Below are positions 23,431 through 29,873 of a DNA stretch of 32,101 bases, in pieces. Position numbers and translations under genes: made by a program. The DNA lies in contig NZ_JAAOTJ010000040.1 in assembly GCF_011297335.1 (NCBI RefSeq), forward strand, positions 1-32,101, read 5' to 3'. The notes under the pieces are model-generated. The model was not told the DNA's origin. It worked only from the letters and a program-made list of their open reading frames with translations, and made no database searches. The stretch is from Catellatospora methionotrophica (GTDB lineage: Bacteria > Actinomycetota > Actinomycetes > Mycobacteriales > Micromonosporaceae). How positions within the stretch are numbered: the stretch's first letter is position 1; each line of letters starts with the position of its first letter.

Positions 23431-23489
23431 GACTTGCCTGGCAGGCGTGCGTATCTTGAGCCGGGATACGGCCGGCTGCCAGGCACGTC
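23431..23489. terminator. Nested inverted repeat between convergent genes
   Basis: Outer arms TGCCTGGCAG (23435-23444) and CTGCCAGGCA (23476-23485), extendable to 13 of 14 pairs, enclose a second perfect repeat CGTATC / GATACG. It lies in the gap between the lyase gene ending at 23398 and the minus gene ending at 23497, so probably terminates both. Confidence 0.65.
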
Positions 23490-23496
23490 CGTGGAT

Positions 23497-24024
23497 CTAG
23501 GCCGGAGCGGGGGTCGGCGCGGGCACGGCGGGCGTGGCCTCGGCGGCCGCCAGGGCCAGGATGTGGCGGCGGACGATGAGCAGCGGGACGATGCCGAACA
23601 GGCCGAACGAGATGTCGATCGGGATCCACCACCAGGGCAGGCCGCGCAGCGGGGCGGCGATCAGCGCCAGCGGGACCACCGCGACGCAGCACAGCATGCC
23701 CCAGTGGATCACCCAGAGGTTGCGGACCGGGTCGCGCAGCGGGCCGTAGAACGCCATCGCGATGACCAGGTGGGCGAAGGCCAGCCAGTCGGTGCCGTAC
23801 GCCAGGAACGGGAAGTCCCGGTCGGCGGTCTCCGCACCGGTGCGGACCGTGCCGATGAAGTCGACCAGCGCGGCGGGCGCGGGCACCCAGTCCTCGCGGA
23901 GCAGCCCGTCCACCCATCGCAGCTCGGTGACCAGGGGGAAGGCCGTCACGCCGCTGAGCACGAGGCCGATGACGAAGAAGACGAGCCAGTACCGGATGCG
24001 CCGCAGTCGTGCTTGAGGGGTCAC
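23497..24024 (-). CDS. Conserved four-helix membrane protein of unknown function
   Basis: I recognise no named family. The product of about 175 residues has hydrophobic segments [56 protein letters not shown] and [20 protein letters not shown], with a Pro/Ala-rich tail. Charged blocks [10 protein letters not shown] and [15 protein letters not shown] sit between helices one and two, and HWGMLCC is notable. The start is uncertain; the GTG at 24024 has only a very close GGAG. It is divergent from ddl with an 83-base gap. Confidence 0.7.
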   Translation of the reverse strand: MTPQARLRRIRYWLVFFVIGLVLSGVTAFPLVTELRWVDGLLREDWVPAPAALVDFIGTVRTGAETADRDFPFLAYGTDWLAFAHLVIAMAFYGPLRDPVRNLWVIHWGMLCCVAVVPLALIAAPLRGLPWWWIPIDISFGLFGIVPLLIVRRHILALAAAEATPAVPAPTPAPA

Positions 24025-24069
24025 GCTCCGGGATGCTAGTGCCACCCACGGGTGCCGTGCGACGTGCTC

Positions 24070-24100
24070 TTCACCGGATCGCCACAACGCACGGTAGGGT
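24070..24100 (+). promoter_or_regulatory. Promoter of ddl, probably leaderless
   Basis: TAGGGT (24095-24100) is followed after seven bases by the ddl GTG. TTCACC (24070-24075) is a possible -35 with a 19-base spacer. No Shine-Dalgarno is present. Confidence 0.4.
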
Positions 24101-24107
24101 CAGCCGC

Positions 24108-25217
24108 GTGAGTGAAAGCAGCCAGCGTAAGACCCGTGTCGCCATCGTCTTCGGCGGCCGGAGCACCGAGCACGCCATCTCCTGTGTCAGCGCGGGCAGC
24201 ATCCTCGCCGCGCTCGACCCCGCGGAGTTCGAGGCCGTGCCGGTCGGCATCACCAAGGAGGGCCGCTGGGTGCTCACCTCGGGCGACCCGGCGCAGCTGG
24301 CCATCGAGGGCCACAGCCTGCCCGAGATCACCGCCGCGTCCGGCCAGGCCATCGTGCTGCCCGCCGACCCGACCAGCCACGAGCTGGTCGTGCTGGAGCC
24401 CGCCGAGGGCGCCGCGGCGCTGGCGGGCGTCGACGTGGTCTTCCCCGCGCTGCACGGGGCCTACGGCGAGGACGGCACCATCCAGGGGCTGCTGGAGATG
24501 GCGGGCATCCCGTACGTCGGGGCCAACGTGTTCGCCTCCGCGGCCGCCATGGACAAGGAGTTCACCAAGAAGCTCGCCGCCGCCGAGGGCATCCCCATCG
24601 GGCCGTACGCGGTGCTGCGCAACGGGCAGGAGCTGTCCGAGGCCGACAAGGAGCGGCTGGGCCTGCCGGTGTTCGTCAAGCCGTCGCGGGCCGGATCGTC
24701 GTTCGGCATCACGAAGGTGAACAGCTGGGACCAGTTCGACGCGGCGCTGGCCAAGGCGCGCGCGATCGACCCGAAGGTGCTCGTCGAGGCGGCCATCGTC
24801 GGCCGTGAGGTCGAGTGCGGCGTGCTGGAGACCGAGGCCGGGGGCAGTGCCGAGGCCTCCGTGCTGGCCGAGGTGCGGGTGGTGGCCGGCGGTCACGAGT
24901 TCTACGACTTCGAGGCCAAGTACCTCGGCGAGGACTGCGAGTACGACCTGCCCGCGAACCTGCCCGCCGAGATCGCGGCGGAGGTCCAGGAACTTGCCGT
25001 GCGTACGTTCACCGCGCTGGACTGCGCGGGCCTGGCCCGGGTCGACTTCTTCGTCACCGACGACCTGAAGGTCTACCTCAACGAGATCAACACCATGCCG
25101 GGCTTCACGTCGACCAGCATGTTCCCCCGGATGTGGGCGGCCAGCGGCCTCGACTACCCGAAGCTCGTCTCCCGGTTGATCCGCACCGCCCAGCGGCGCG
25201 GCACCGGCCTGCACTAG
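24108..25217 (+). CDS. ddl: D-alanine--D-alanine ligase
   Basis: Ddl joins two D-alanines with ATP for the peptidoglycan pentapeptide. The 369-residue ATP-grasp enzyme has [19 protein letters not shown] (about 11-29, the first substrate motif), [28 protein letters not shown], the ATP-binding [21 protein letters not shown], and the catalytic [19 protein letters not shown] with Mg ligands. The specificity region carries Tyr ([11 protein letters not shown]), fitting D-Ala-D-Ala rather than vancomycin-resistance D-Lac ligases, though this is not decisive. The GTG at 24108 is chosen by family start; a 33-codon upstream extension lies in the promoter. It converges on the DUF3515 gene with only seven bases between stops. 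Confidence 0.95.
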   Translation: MSESSQRKTRVAIVFGGRSTEHAISCVSAGSILAALDPAEFEAVPVGITKEGRWVLTSGDPAQLAIEGHSLPEITAASGQAIVLPADPTSHELVVLEPAEGAAALAGVDVVFPALHGAYGEDGTIQGLLEMAGIPYVGANVFASAAAMDKEFTKKLAAAEGIPIGPYAVLRNGQELSEADKERLGLPVFVKPSRAGSSFGITKVNSWDQFDAALAKARAIDPKVLVEAAIVGREVECGVLETEAGGSAEASVLAEVRVVAGGHEFYDFEAKYLGEDCEYDLPANLPAEIAAEVQELAVRTFTALDCAGLARVDFFVTDDLKVYLNEINTMPGFTSTSMFPRMWAASGLDYPKLVSRLIRTAQRRGTGLH

Positions 25218-25224
25218 CCGGGGC

Positions 25225-25788
25225 TCAGGCGCGGGTGCCGCAGCCGACGGGGATGCGCTCGGCGTGCGGCACGGTGGCGATCAGCGTCTTCGAGAAGTTG
25301 ATCAGCAGCTGCTCGTTGTGCGCCGACGGCACCGTGACCCGCACCGGCACCTCGCGGTCGACCGTCGTCCACGCGCCGCCGCCCTTGTGCCAGCAGACGC
25401 CGTCCAGCGTGATGACGTCGTCGGTGGGCGGGTAGCTCGCGGCCGGGACGCCGCAGGCCAGCGTCAGCGCCGGGTCGCCGTACGCCGCGTTCTGCTCGTG
25501 GCCCGCGGTGACCTCGCGGCGCGGCAGGTCCCGCACCTGGTCGGGCAGCTGCGACAGCAGCGCGCGGCAGACGAGGGTCTGCCGCTCGTTCAGAGCGGGC
25601 GCGTCCATCGCCACCGGCGTGGTGGGCATGGCCTGGGGGGCCGCGCTCGGCGCGGGGGCGGGCTCCGTCGCGGGCCGCATGGCCTGGAAGAAGCCGAACC
25701 CGGCGAGCAGCGCGATCGGCAGGGCCACCACGGTCGCGACCGTCTTCGGAGAGCGTCGGCCCGGCCGTGCCGTCTGGTCGTTGTTCAT
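25225..25788 (-). CDS. DUF3515 family anchored extracytoplasmic protein
   Basis: A 187-residue protein with an N-terminal hydrophobic segment (TVATVVALPIALLAGFGFF, about 16-34) followed by a Pro/Ala linker, then a folded region containing four or five cysteines (LVCRALL, LACGVP, GVCWHK, VGCGTRA). This is the pattern of DUF3515, a conserved actinobacterial family of unknown function found beside ddl. Paired cysteines suggest disulfides outside the membrane. The ATG at 25788 overlaps the stop of the upstream RAM-domain gene (ATGA), so translation is coupled. Confidence 0.85.
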   Translation of the reverse strand: MNNDQTARPGRRSPKTVATVVALPIALLAGFGFFQAMRPATEPAPAPSAAPQAMPTTPVAMDAPALNERQTLVCRALLSQLPDQVRDLPRREVTAGHEQNAAYGDPALTLACGVPAASYPPTDDVITLDGVCWHKGGGAWTTVDREVPVRVTVPSAHNEQLLINFSKTLIATVPHAERIPVGCGTRA

Positions 25789-26018
25789 AGGTGGATGATG
25801 GGGCACGTCAGGGTACGGGTGATGTTGGGTATCAACTGGATCTGTGACAGCACCAGCTTGCCCAGCTCGTCGACCGTGTGCGCCTCGACCATGGCGATCA
25901 CGTCGTACGGGCCGGTCACCGCGTCCACCCGGGTGACACCCTGGATCTCACCGATGGCCGCGGAGACGTCGACGGACCTGCCGACCGACGTCTGAATCAG
26001 GATGTAAGCGTGTACCAC
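25785..26018 (-). CDS. Lrp/AsnC ligand-binding (RAM) domain protein without DNA-binding domain
   Basis: A 77-residue protein consisting only of the Lrp/AsnC effector domain: VVHAYILIQTSVGRSVDVSA, IQGVTRVDAVTGPYDVIAMVEA, LGKLVLSQIQLIPNITRTLTC. There is no helix-turn-helix, so it cannot bind DNA by itself; stand-alone RAM proteins may bind amino acids or partner with full regulators. The GTG at 26018 has AAGGAG six bases upstream. It is first in an operon with DUF3515 and divergent from thiL. Confidence 0.88.
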   Translation of the reverse strand: MVHAYILIQTSVGRSVDVSAAIGEIQGVTRVDAVTGPYDVIAMVEAHTVDELGKLVLSQIQLIPNITRTLTCPIIHL

Positions 26019-26136
26019 GGACGACTCCTTCACACGTGCCGCCTGTGAAAGTACCTCACTGAGGGTGCACAGGCTGCGGCAGGAGGCGCAAGGGTGAGGA
26101 AGGAAGCCACATGAGCAGGCGCGACGAGGAAACAGC

Positions 26137-27078
26137 ATGAGTATTGCGCGGACGGGGGAGTTCGGGCTGATCGAGCGGGTGGTGGCGCGGCTCGGCACCG
26201 GACCGGCCACCATCATCGGGCCCGGCGACGACGCGGCCGTGGTCATCGCCTCCGACGGGCGGGTCGTCGCCTCCACGGACGTGCTCGTCGAGGGACGGCA
26301 CTTCCGGCGCGACTGGGCCGAGGCCGAGGACATCGGACGGCGCGCGGCCGCGGCGAACCTCGCCGACATCGCCGCGATGGGGGCCACCGCCACGGCGCTG
26401 CTGGTGGGCCTGTGCGCCCCGCCGGACCTGGACGTGGCCTGGGCCGAGCAGCTGTCCGACGGGCTGGCCACCGAGGCCGCGCTGGTCGGCGCGAGCGTCG
26501 TCGGCGGGGACATGACCGCCAGCCCCACGCTGACCATCGCGGTGACCGCGCTCGGCGACCTGCACGGGCTGCCGCCGGTGCTGCGCTCGGGCGCGCAGGT
26601 CGGGGACGTGGTGGCGCTGGCGGGCCGGGTCGGGTTCGCGGCGGCCGGATACACGGTGCTGTCGCGGGGCTTTCGCACCCCGAAGATCCTGGTCGAGGCG
26701 TATCGGCGGCCGGTGGTCCCGTACGCGCTGGGACCGGCCGCAGGGCGGGCCGGGGCGACCTCGATGATCGACGTCTCGGACGGTCTGATCGCCGACCTGG
26801 GGCACATCGCGCACGCCAGCAAGGTCGGCGTCAACCTGCACCGCAGCGCGTTCAAGGTGCCCGAGCAGATGCGCGACGCGGCGCTCGCGCTCGGCGTGGA
26901 CCCGTACCAGTGGCTGCTGGCCGGTGGCGACGATCACGCGCTGGCCGCGACGTTCCCCGCCGACGTGCCGCTGCCCGAGGGCTGGCAGGTGATCGGCGAG
27001 GTCATCGAGGGCAGCACGGTGACCCTGGACAACCGCCCGTGGTACGGCCCGAAGGGGTGGGACCACTTCCGGGCATAG
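26137..27078 (+). CDS. thiL: Thiamine-monophosphate kinase
   Basis: ThiL phosphorylates thiamine monophosphate to the active cofactor thiamine diphosphate. The 313-residue protein has GEFGLIERV near the start, the Mg/ATP loop IIGPGDDAAVV (about 26-36), STDVLVEGRHF (about 46-56), NLADIAAMGA, VGGDMTAS, SMIDVSDGLIADLGHI and LLAGGDDHALAATF. All are hallmarks of ThiL within the PurM/AIR synthase superfamily. The ATG at 26137 follows GAGGAA. It is divergent from the RAM-domain gene and followed after 26 bases by the GNAT gene. Confidence 0.96.
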   Translation: MSIARTGEFGLIERVVARLGTGPATIIGPGDDAAVVIASDGRVVASTDVLVEGRHFRRDWAEAEDIGRRAAAANLADIAAMGATATALLVGLCAPPDLDVAWAEQLSDGLATEAALVGASVVGGDMTASPTLTIAVTALGDLHGLPPVLRSGAQVGDVVALAGRVGFAAAGYTVLSRGFRTPKILVEAYRRPVVPYALGPAAGRAGATSMIDVSDGLIADLGHIAHASKVGVNLHRSAFKVPEQMRDAALALGVDPYQWLLAGGDDHALAATFPADVPLPEGWQVIGEVIEGSTVTLDNRPWYGPKGWDHFRA

Positions 27079-27091
27079 CGGGCATGCGCAG

Positions 27092-27097
27092 TATCCT
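27092..27097 (+). promoter_or_regulatory. -10 element for a leaderless GNAT message
   Basis: TATCCT lies seven bases before the GTG at 27105. It fits the same start geometry as tetR, ddl and the DAK2 gene. The -35 is not obvious. Confidence 0.35.
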
Positions 27098-27104
27098 CTG
27101 CGCC

Positions 27105-27569
27105 GTGACCGAGATTGAGATCAAGCCGACCCGCTACGGCGGGTCGGTCGCCCGAAAACTGATCGCCGAACTCATGGCTGACCTGGCCGAACGGTACGGC
27201 GACGCCGACGCGACCCCGATCGAGGCCGTCGAGTTCGACCCGCCGGACGGCGGCTTCTTCGTGGCGTACCTCGACGGCACGCCGGTCGGCTGCGGCGGCT
27301 GGCGCAGCTGGGCGGGCTCGGAGCAGATCGCCGAGATCAAGCGCGTCTACACCTCGGCCACGGTGCGCGGCAAGGGCGTCGGCAGGGCGATCATGACGGC
27401 GCTGGAGTCCGACGCCCGATCGCACGGGCGCGTCCGGGTGATCCTCGAGACAGGCACCGCCCAGCCCGAGGCCATCGCCATGTACCAGGCCGTCGGCTAC
27501 CACCTGATCGACAACTTCGGCCACTACCGCGACGAACCCGGCTGCCGCTCCTTCGCCCGCGACCTCTGA
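27105..27569 (+). CDS. GNAT family N-acetyltransferase
   Basis: A 154-residue single-domain GNAT. The acetyl-CoA loop is VRGKGVGRAIMTALE, in the standard R/Q-x-x-G-x-G/A form. Preceding strands include GFFVAYLDGTPVGCGGWRSW and AEIKRVYTSAT, and the end has ILETGTAQPEAIAMYQAVGYHLIDNFGHY, typical of MarR-linked or amine acetyltransferases. The substrate is unknown. I start at GTG 27105 (VTEIEIKPTRYGG); an ATG seven codons upstream at 27084 spans the candidate -10. It follows thiL closely and may be partly cotranscribed. Confidence 0.9.
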   Translation: MTEIEIKPTRYGGSVARKLIAELMADLAERYGDADATPIEAVEFDPPDGGFFVAYLDGTPVGCGGWRSWAGSEQIAEIKRVYTSATVRGKGVGRAIMTALESDARSHGRVRVILETGTAQPEAIAMYQAVGYHLIDNFGHYRDEPGCRSFARDL

Positions 27570-27658
27570 CCCCACCCCGCCGCCCCTCCCACCCCACCGA
27601 GCGCCGTCCACCGCGCCGCCGCGCGCCAGCCCGCGCCGCGAAGGCCAGGCCACTTGCT

Positions 27659-27723
27659 CCGCAACTCTTAAAGAGTCGCGCCTTCACCTCGCTCGTGAAG
27701 GCGCGACTCTTTAAGAGTTGCGG
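27659..27723. repeat. Dispersed palindromic element, copy B
   Basis: Perfect 29-base arms (27659-27687 and 27695-27723) around the 7-base loop CTCGCTC. The 61-base core matches copy A (19481-19541) at 59 positions. It lies between convergent GNAT and rpmB, so could terminate the GNAT transcript. A short frame reads through it but is not a gene. Confidence 0.88.
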
Positions 27724-27790
27724 CAGGTGGTGGGCGGGGCTGGGCGGGGCGGGGCGCCGGTGGGGAGGCGGGGCAGGGGCGGTGGGGACG
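27724..27790 (+). repeat. G-quadruplex-capable tract right of element B
   Basis: The plus strand carries repeated runs such as GGGCGGGGCTGGGCGGGGCGGGG between palindrome B and the rpmB terminator. A C-rich stretch lies to the left of the palindrome (27571-27600), so the composition is mirror-symmetric around the element. Confidence 0.55.
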
Positions 27791-27792
27791 GC

Positions 27793-27824
27793 AAAAGGCC
27801 GCCGAGCGGAGCTCGGCGGCCTTT
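27793..27824 (-). terminator. Intrinsic terminator of rpmB
   Basis: Fourteen-bp arms (27794-27807 and 27811-27824) with a 3-base loop. In the minus direction the stem is followed by a T-run (TTTT with the stem end), 13 bases after the rpmB stop. Confidence 0.9.
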
Positions 27825-27836
27825 GAAAGTCTCGCG

Positions 27837-28028
27837 TCAGGCGCGGACGACCTTGCCCGCCTTCAGGCACGAGGTGCAGGCCTGGACCTTGCGGGAGTTG
27901 CCGCCACCAGCGGGGGTACGCACCGTCTGGATGTTCGGGTTCCAGCGGCGGTTGGTCTTCTTCTTCGACCAGGGCACGTTGTGACCGAAGCCCGGTCCCT
28001 TGCCACAGACGTCGCACACGGCAGCCAC
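27837..28028 (-). CDS. rpmB: 50S ribosomal protein L28, zinc-binding (C+) form
   Basis: A 63-residue L28. It begins AAVCDVCGKGPGFGHNVPWSKKKTNRRWNPN and ends QACTSCLKAGKVVRA. Two CxxC pairs (Cys5/Cys8 and Cys51/Cys54) make it the zinc-ribbon type; many actinobacteria also have a cysteine-free paralogue induced under zinc limitation. The ATG at 28028 follows AGGAG with a seven-base spacer. It is divergent from the DAK2 gene with a 206-base gap and has its own terminator. Confidence 0.97.
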   Translation of the reverse strand: MAAVCDVCGKGPGFGHNVPWSKKKTNRRWNPNIQTVRTPAGGGNSRKVQACTSCLKAGKVVRA

Positions 28029-28221
28029 GGAAATCTCCTGAGTTCGTCTTGATCAAACAACCCGACCAAGCGTCACTGTGCCGGGAACTTTGCCAGGGTA
28101 CCTGACTTCCACAGCACGTGCCCAATCGGGGCGGAGCCGCCCGGTCGTCGAAGACCCATGTAACGGCAGAGAAGACTCTACCGTCCGCCACGCCGAGCGC
28201 GAGAACCGGGTGCGGCACCGA

Positions 28222-28227
28222 TAGGCT
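28222..28227 (+). promoter_or_regulatory. -10 element of the DAK2 gene, probably leaderless
   Basis: TAGGCT lies exactly seven bases before the GTG at 28235 and there is no Shine-Dalgarno. The position repeats the pattern seen at tetR, ddl and the GNAT gene. Confidence 0.4.
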
Positions 28228-28234
28228 GGCGCGC

Positions 28235-29836
28235 GTGCTGGAGGTCTGGGACATCGCGGCGGTCCGACGCTGGAGTTCGCTGGCCGTGGCCGGCTTGAGC
28301 AGACACGAGCAGGCACTCAACCAGCTGAACGTGTATCCGGTGCCCGACGGCGACACCGGCACCAACCTGCTGCTGACGCTGACCGCGGCGCGCCAGGCGC
28401 TGGCCGGTGCGCTCACCGACGCGCGCTCGCCGGGGGCGGTGCTGCGCACCATGGCGCGGGGCGCGCTGCTGGGCGCGCGCGGCAACTCGGGTGTCATCAG
28501 CGCGCAGTGGCTGTCGGGGCTGGCCGACGCCGTGGACGGCGACGGGCTGGCGGCTGCGCTCGACGCGGCGGCGAAGGCGGCGTACGCCGCGGTGGCGCGG
28601 CCGGTCGAGGGGACGATCCTCACCGTGGCGCGGGCCGCCGCCGACGCCGCGTGCCGGGACGGCGACGACGTCGCTGCCGTACGCGCCGCGGTGCTGGGCG
28701 CGCGGGAGGCGCTGGCCCGCACCCCGGAGCAGCTGCCGGTGCTGGCCGCGGCCGGGGTGGTGGACGCGGGTGGGCAGGGCCTGGTGCTGCTGCTGGAGGC
28801 GCTGCTGGAGGCGCTGACCGGCGAGCACGACGAGAGCGAGGTCGACGGCGCGGCGGCGCGTGACAGCGAGCACGGCCATGACCACGATCACGCCGGGCAC
28901 GGCCACGGCGCGGGGCGGGCGCCGACCTATCGCGGGCCCGCGTACGAGGTGCAGTTCCTGGTCGACACGGGGGCGGCGGAGATCGCGCGGCTGCGGGGCG
29001 CGCTGGACCGGCTCGGTGACTCGCTGGTCATCGTCGGCGGGGCGCCGACCTGGCGGGTGCACGTGCATGTGGACGACGCGGGCGCGGCGCTGGAGGCGGG
29101 GCTGGCGGCCGGGCGGCCGTACCAGATCCAGATCACGCACTTGACCAGCGCGACCGCCGAGGGCGCGCCACGGCGGCCCGATCCGACGGCGCGCGCGGTG
29201 GTCGTCACCGCGGCCGGGGACGGCATCGAGGAACTGCTGATCGGCGAGGGCGCGGTGGCGATCGGGGGCAATCCGTCGACCGCCGAGGTGCTGGACGCGA
29301 TCCTGGCCACCGGGGCGGGCCGGGTGGCGGTGCTGCCGACCGACTCGAACCTGCGCGCGGTGTGCCAGGCCGCCGCGGACGAGGCGTTCGGCGAGGGCGT
29401 GAAGGTGCGCGTGGTGCCGACCCGCTCACCGGTGCAGGCGCTGGCCGCGCTCGCCGTACGCGATCATGCTCGGCGGTTCGAGGACGACGTGATCGCGATG
29501 GCCGAGGCGGCCGTCGCCTGCCGCTCGGCGGAGGTGACCACGGCCAGCCGGGAGGCGCTGACGGTGGCCGGACGCTGCCGCCCCGGCGACGTCATCGCCC
29601 TGGTCGAGGGCGAGGTCAACCTGATCGGCGACGATCTGGTGACGGTGTGCTGCCAGCTGCTGGACCGGATGCTGGCCAGCGGCGGCGAGCTGGTGACCCT
29701 GCTGACCGGCGCGCAGGCCCCGGACGGCCTGGTCGAGGCGCTGACCGAGCACGTGGCGACCCGCTGGTCGTTCGTCGAGGTGCATGCCTACCCGGGCGGC
29801 CAGCCGCACTATCCGCTGCTGGTGGGCGTCGAATGA
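28235..29836 (+). CDS. DAK2/DhaL domain protein (FakA-like fatty acid kinase)
   Basis: A 533-residue protein resembling the ATP-binding subunit of fatty acid kinase. The N-terminal DhaL domain has WSSLAVAGL, LNQLNVYPVPDGDTGTN (metal-binding DGDTGTN at 38-44), RGALLGARGNSGVISAQWL and DAGGQGLVLLLEAL. The C-terminal part (about 235-533) has YEVQFLVDTG, GDSLVIVGGAPTWRVHVHVDD, AVVVTAAGDGIEELL, VAVLPTDSNLRAV and HAYPGGQPHYPLLVGVE, as in FakA/YloV proteins. A His-rich insert with six histidines (about 213-224) joins the halves. The partner FakB/DegV is not in this window. It precedes recG by 37 bases, a conserved pair in Gram-positive bacteria. Confidence 0.92.
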   Translation: MLEVWDIAAVRRWSSLAVAGLSRHEQALNQLNVYPVPDGDTGTNLLLTLTAARQALAGALTDARSPGAVLRTMARGALLGARGNSGVISAQWLSGLADAVDGDGLAAALDAAAKAAYAAVARPVEGTILTVARAAADAACRDGDDVAAVRAAVLGAREALARTPEQLPVLAAAGVVDAGGQGLVLLLEALLEALTGEHDESEVDGAAARDSEHGHDHDHAGHGHGAGRAPTYRGPAYEVQFLVDTGAAEIARLRGALDRLGDSLVIVGGAPTWRVHVHVDDAGAALEAGLAAGRPYQIQITHLTSATAEGAPRRPDPTARAVVVTAAGDGIEELLIGEGAVAIGGNPSTAEVLDAILATGAGRVAVLPTDSNLRAVCQAAADEAFGEGVKVRVVPTRSPVQALAALAVRDHARRFEDDVIAMAEAAVACRSAEVTTASREALTVAGRCRPGDVIALVEGEVNLIGDDLVTVCCQLLDRMLASGGELVTLLTGAQAPDGLVEALTEHVATRWSFVEVHAYPGGQPHYPLLVGVE

Positions 29837-29873
29837 GCGGGACGGCTGTCGGGGGGCCGCGGGAGGATCGGGT

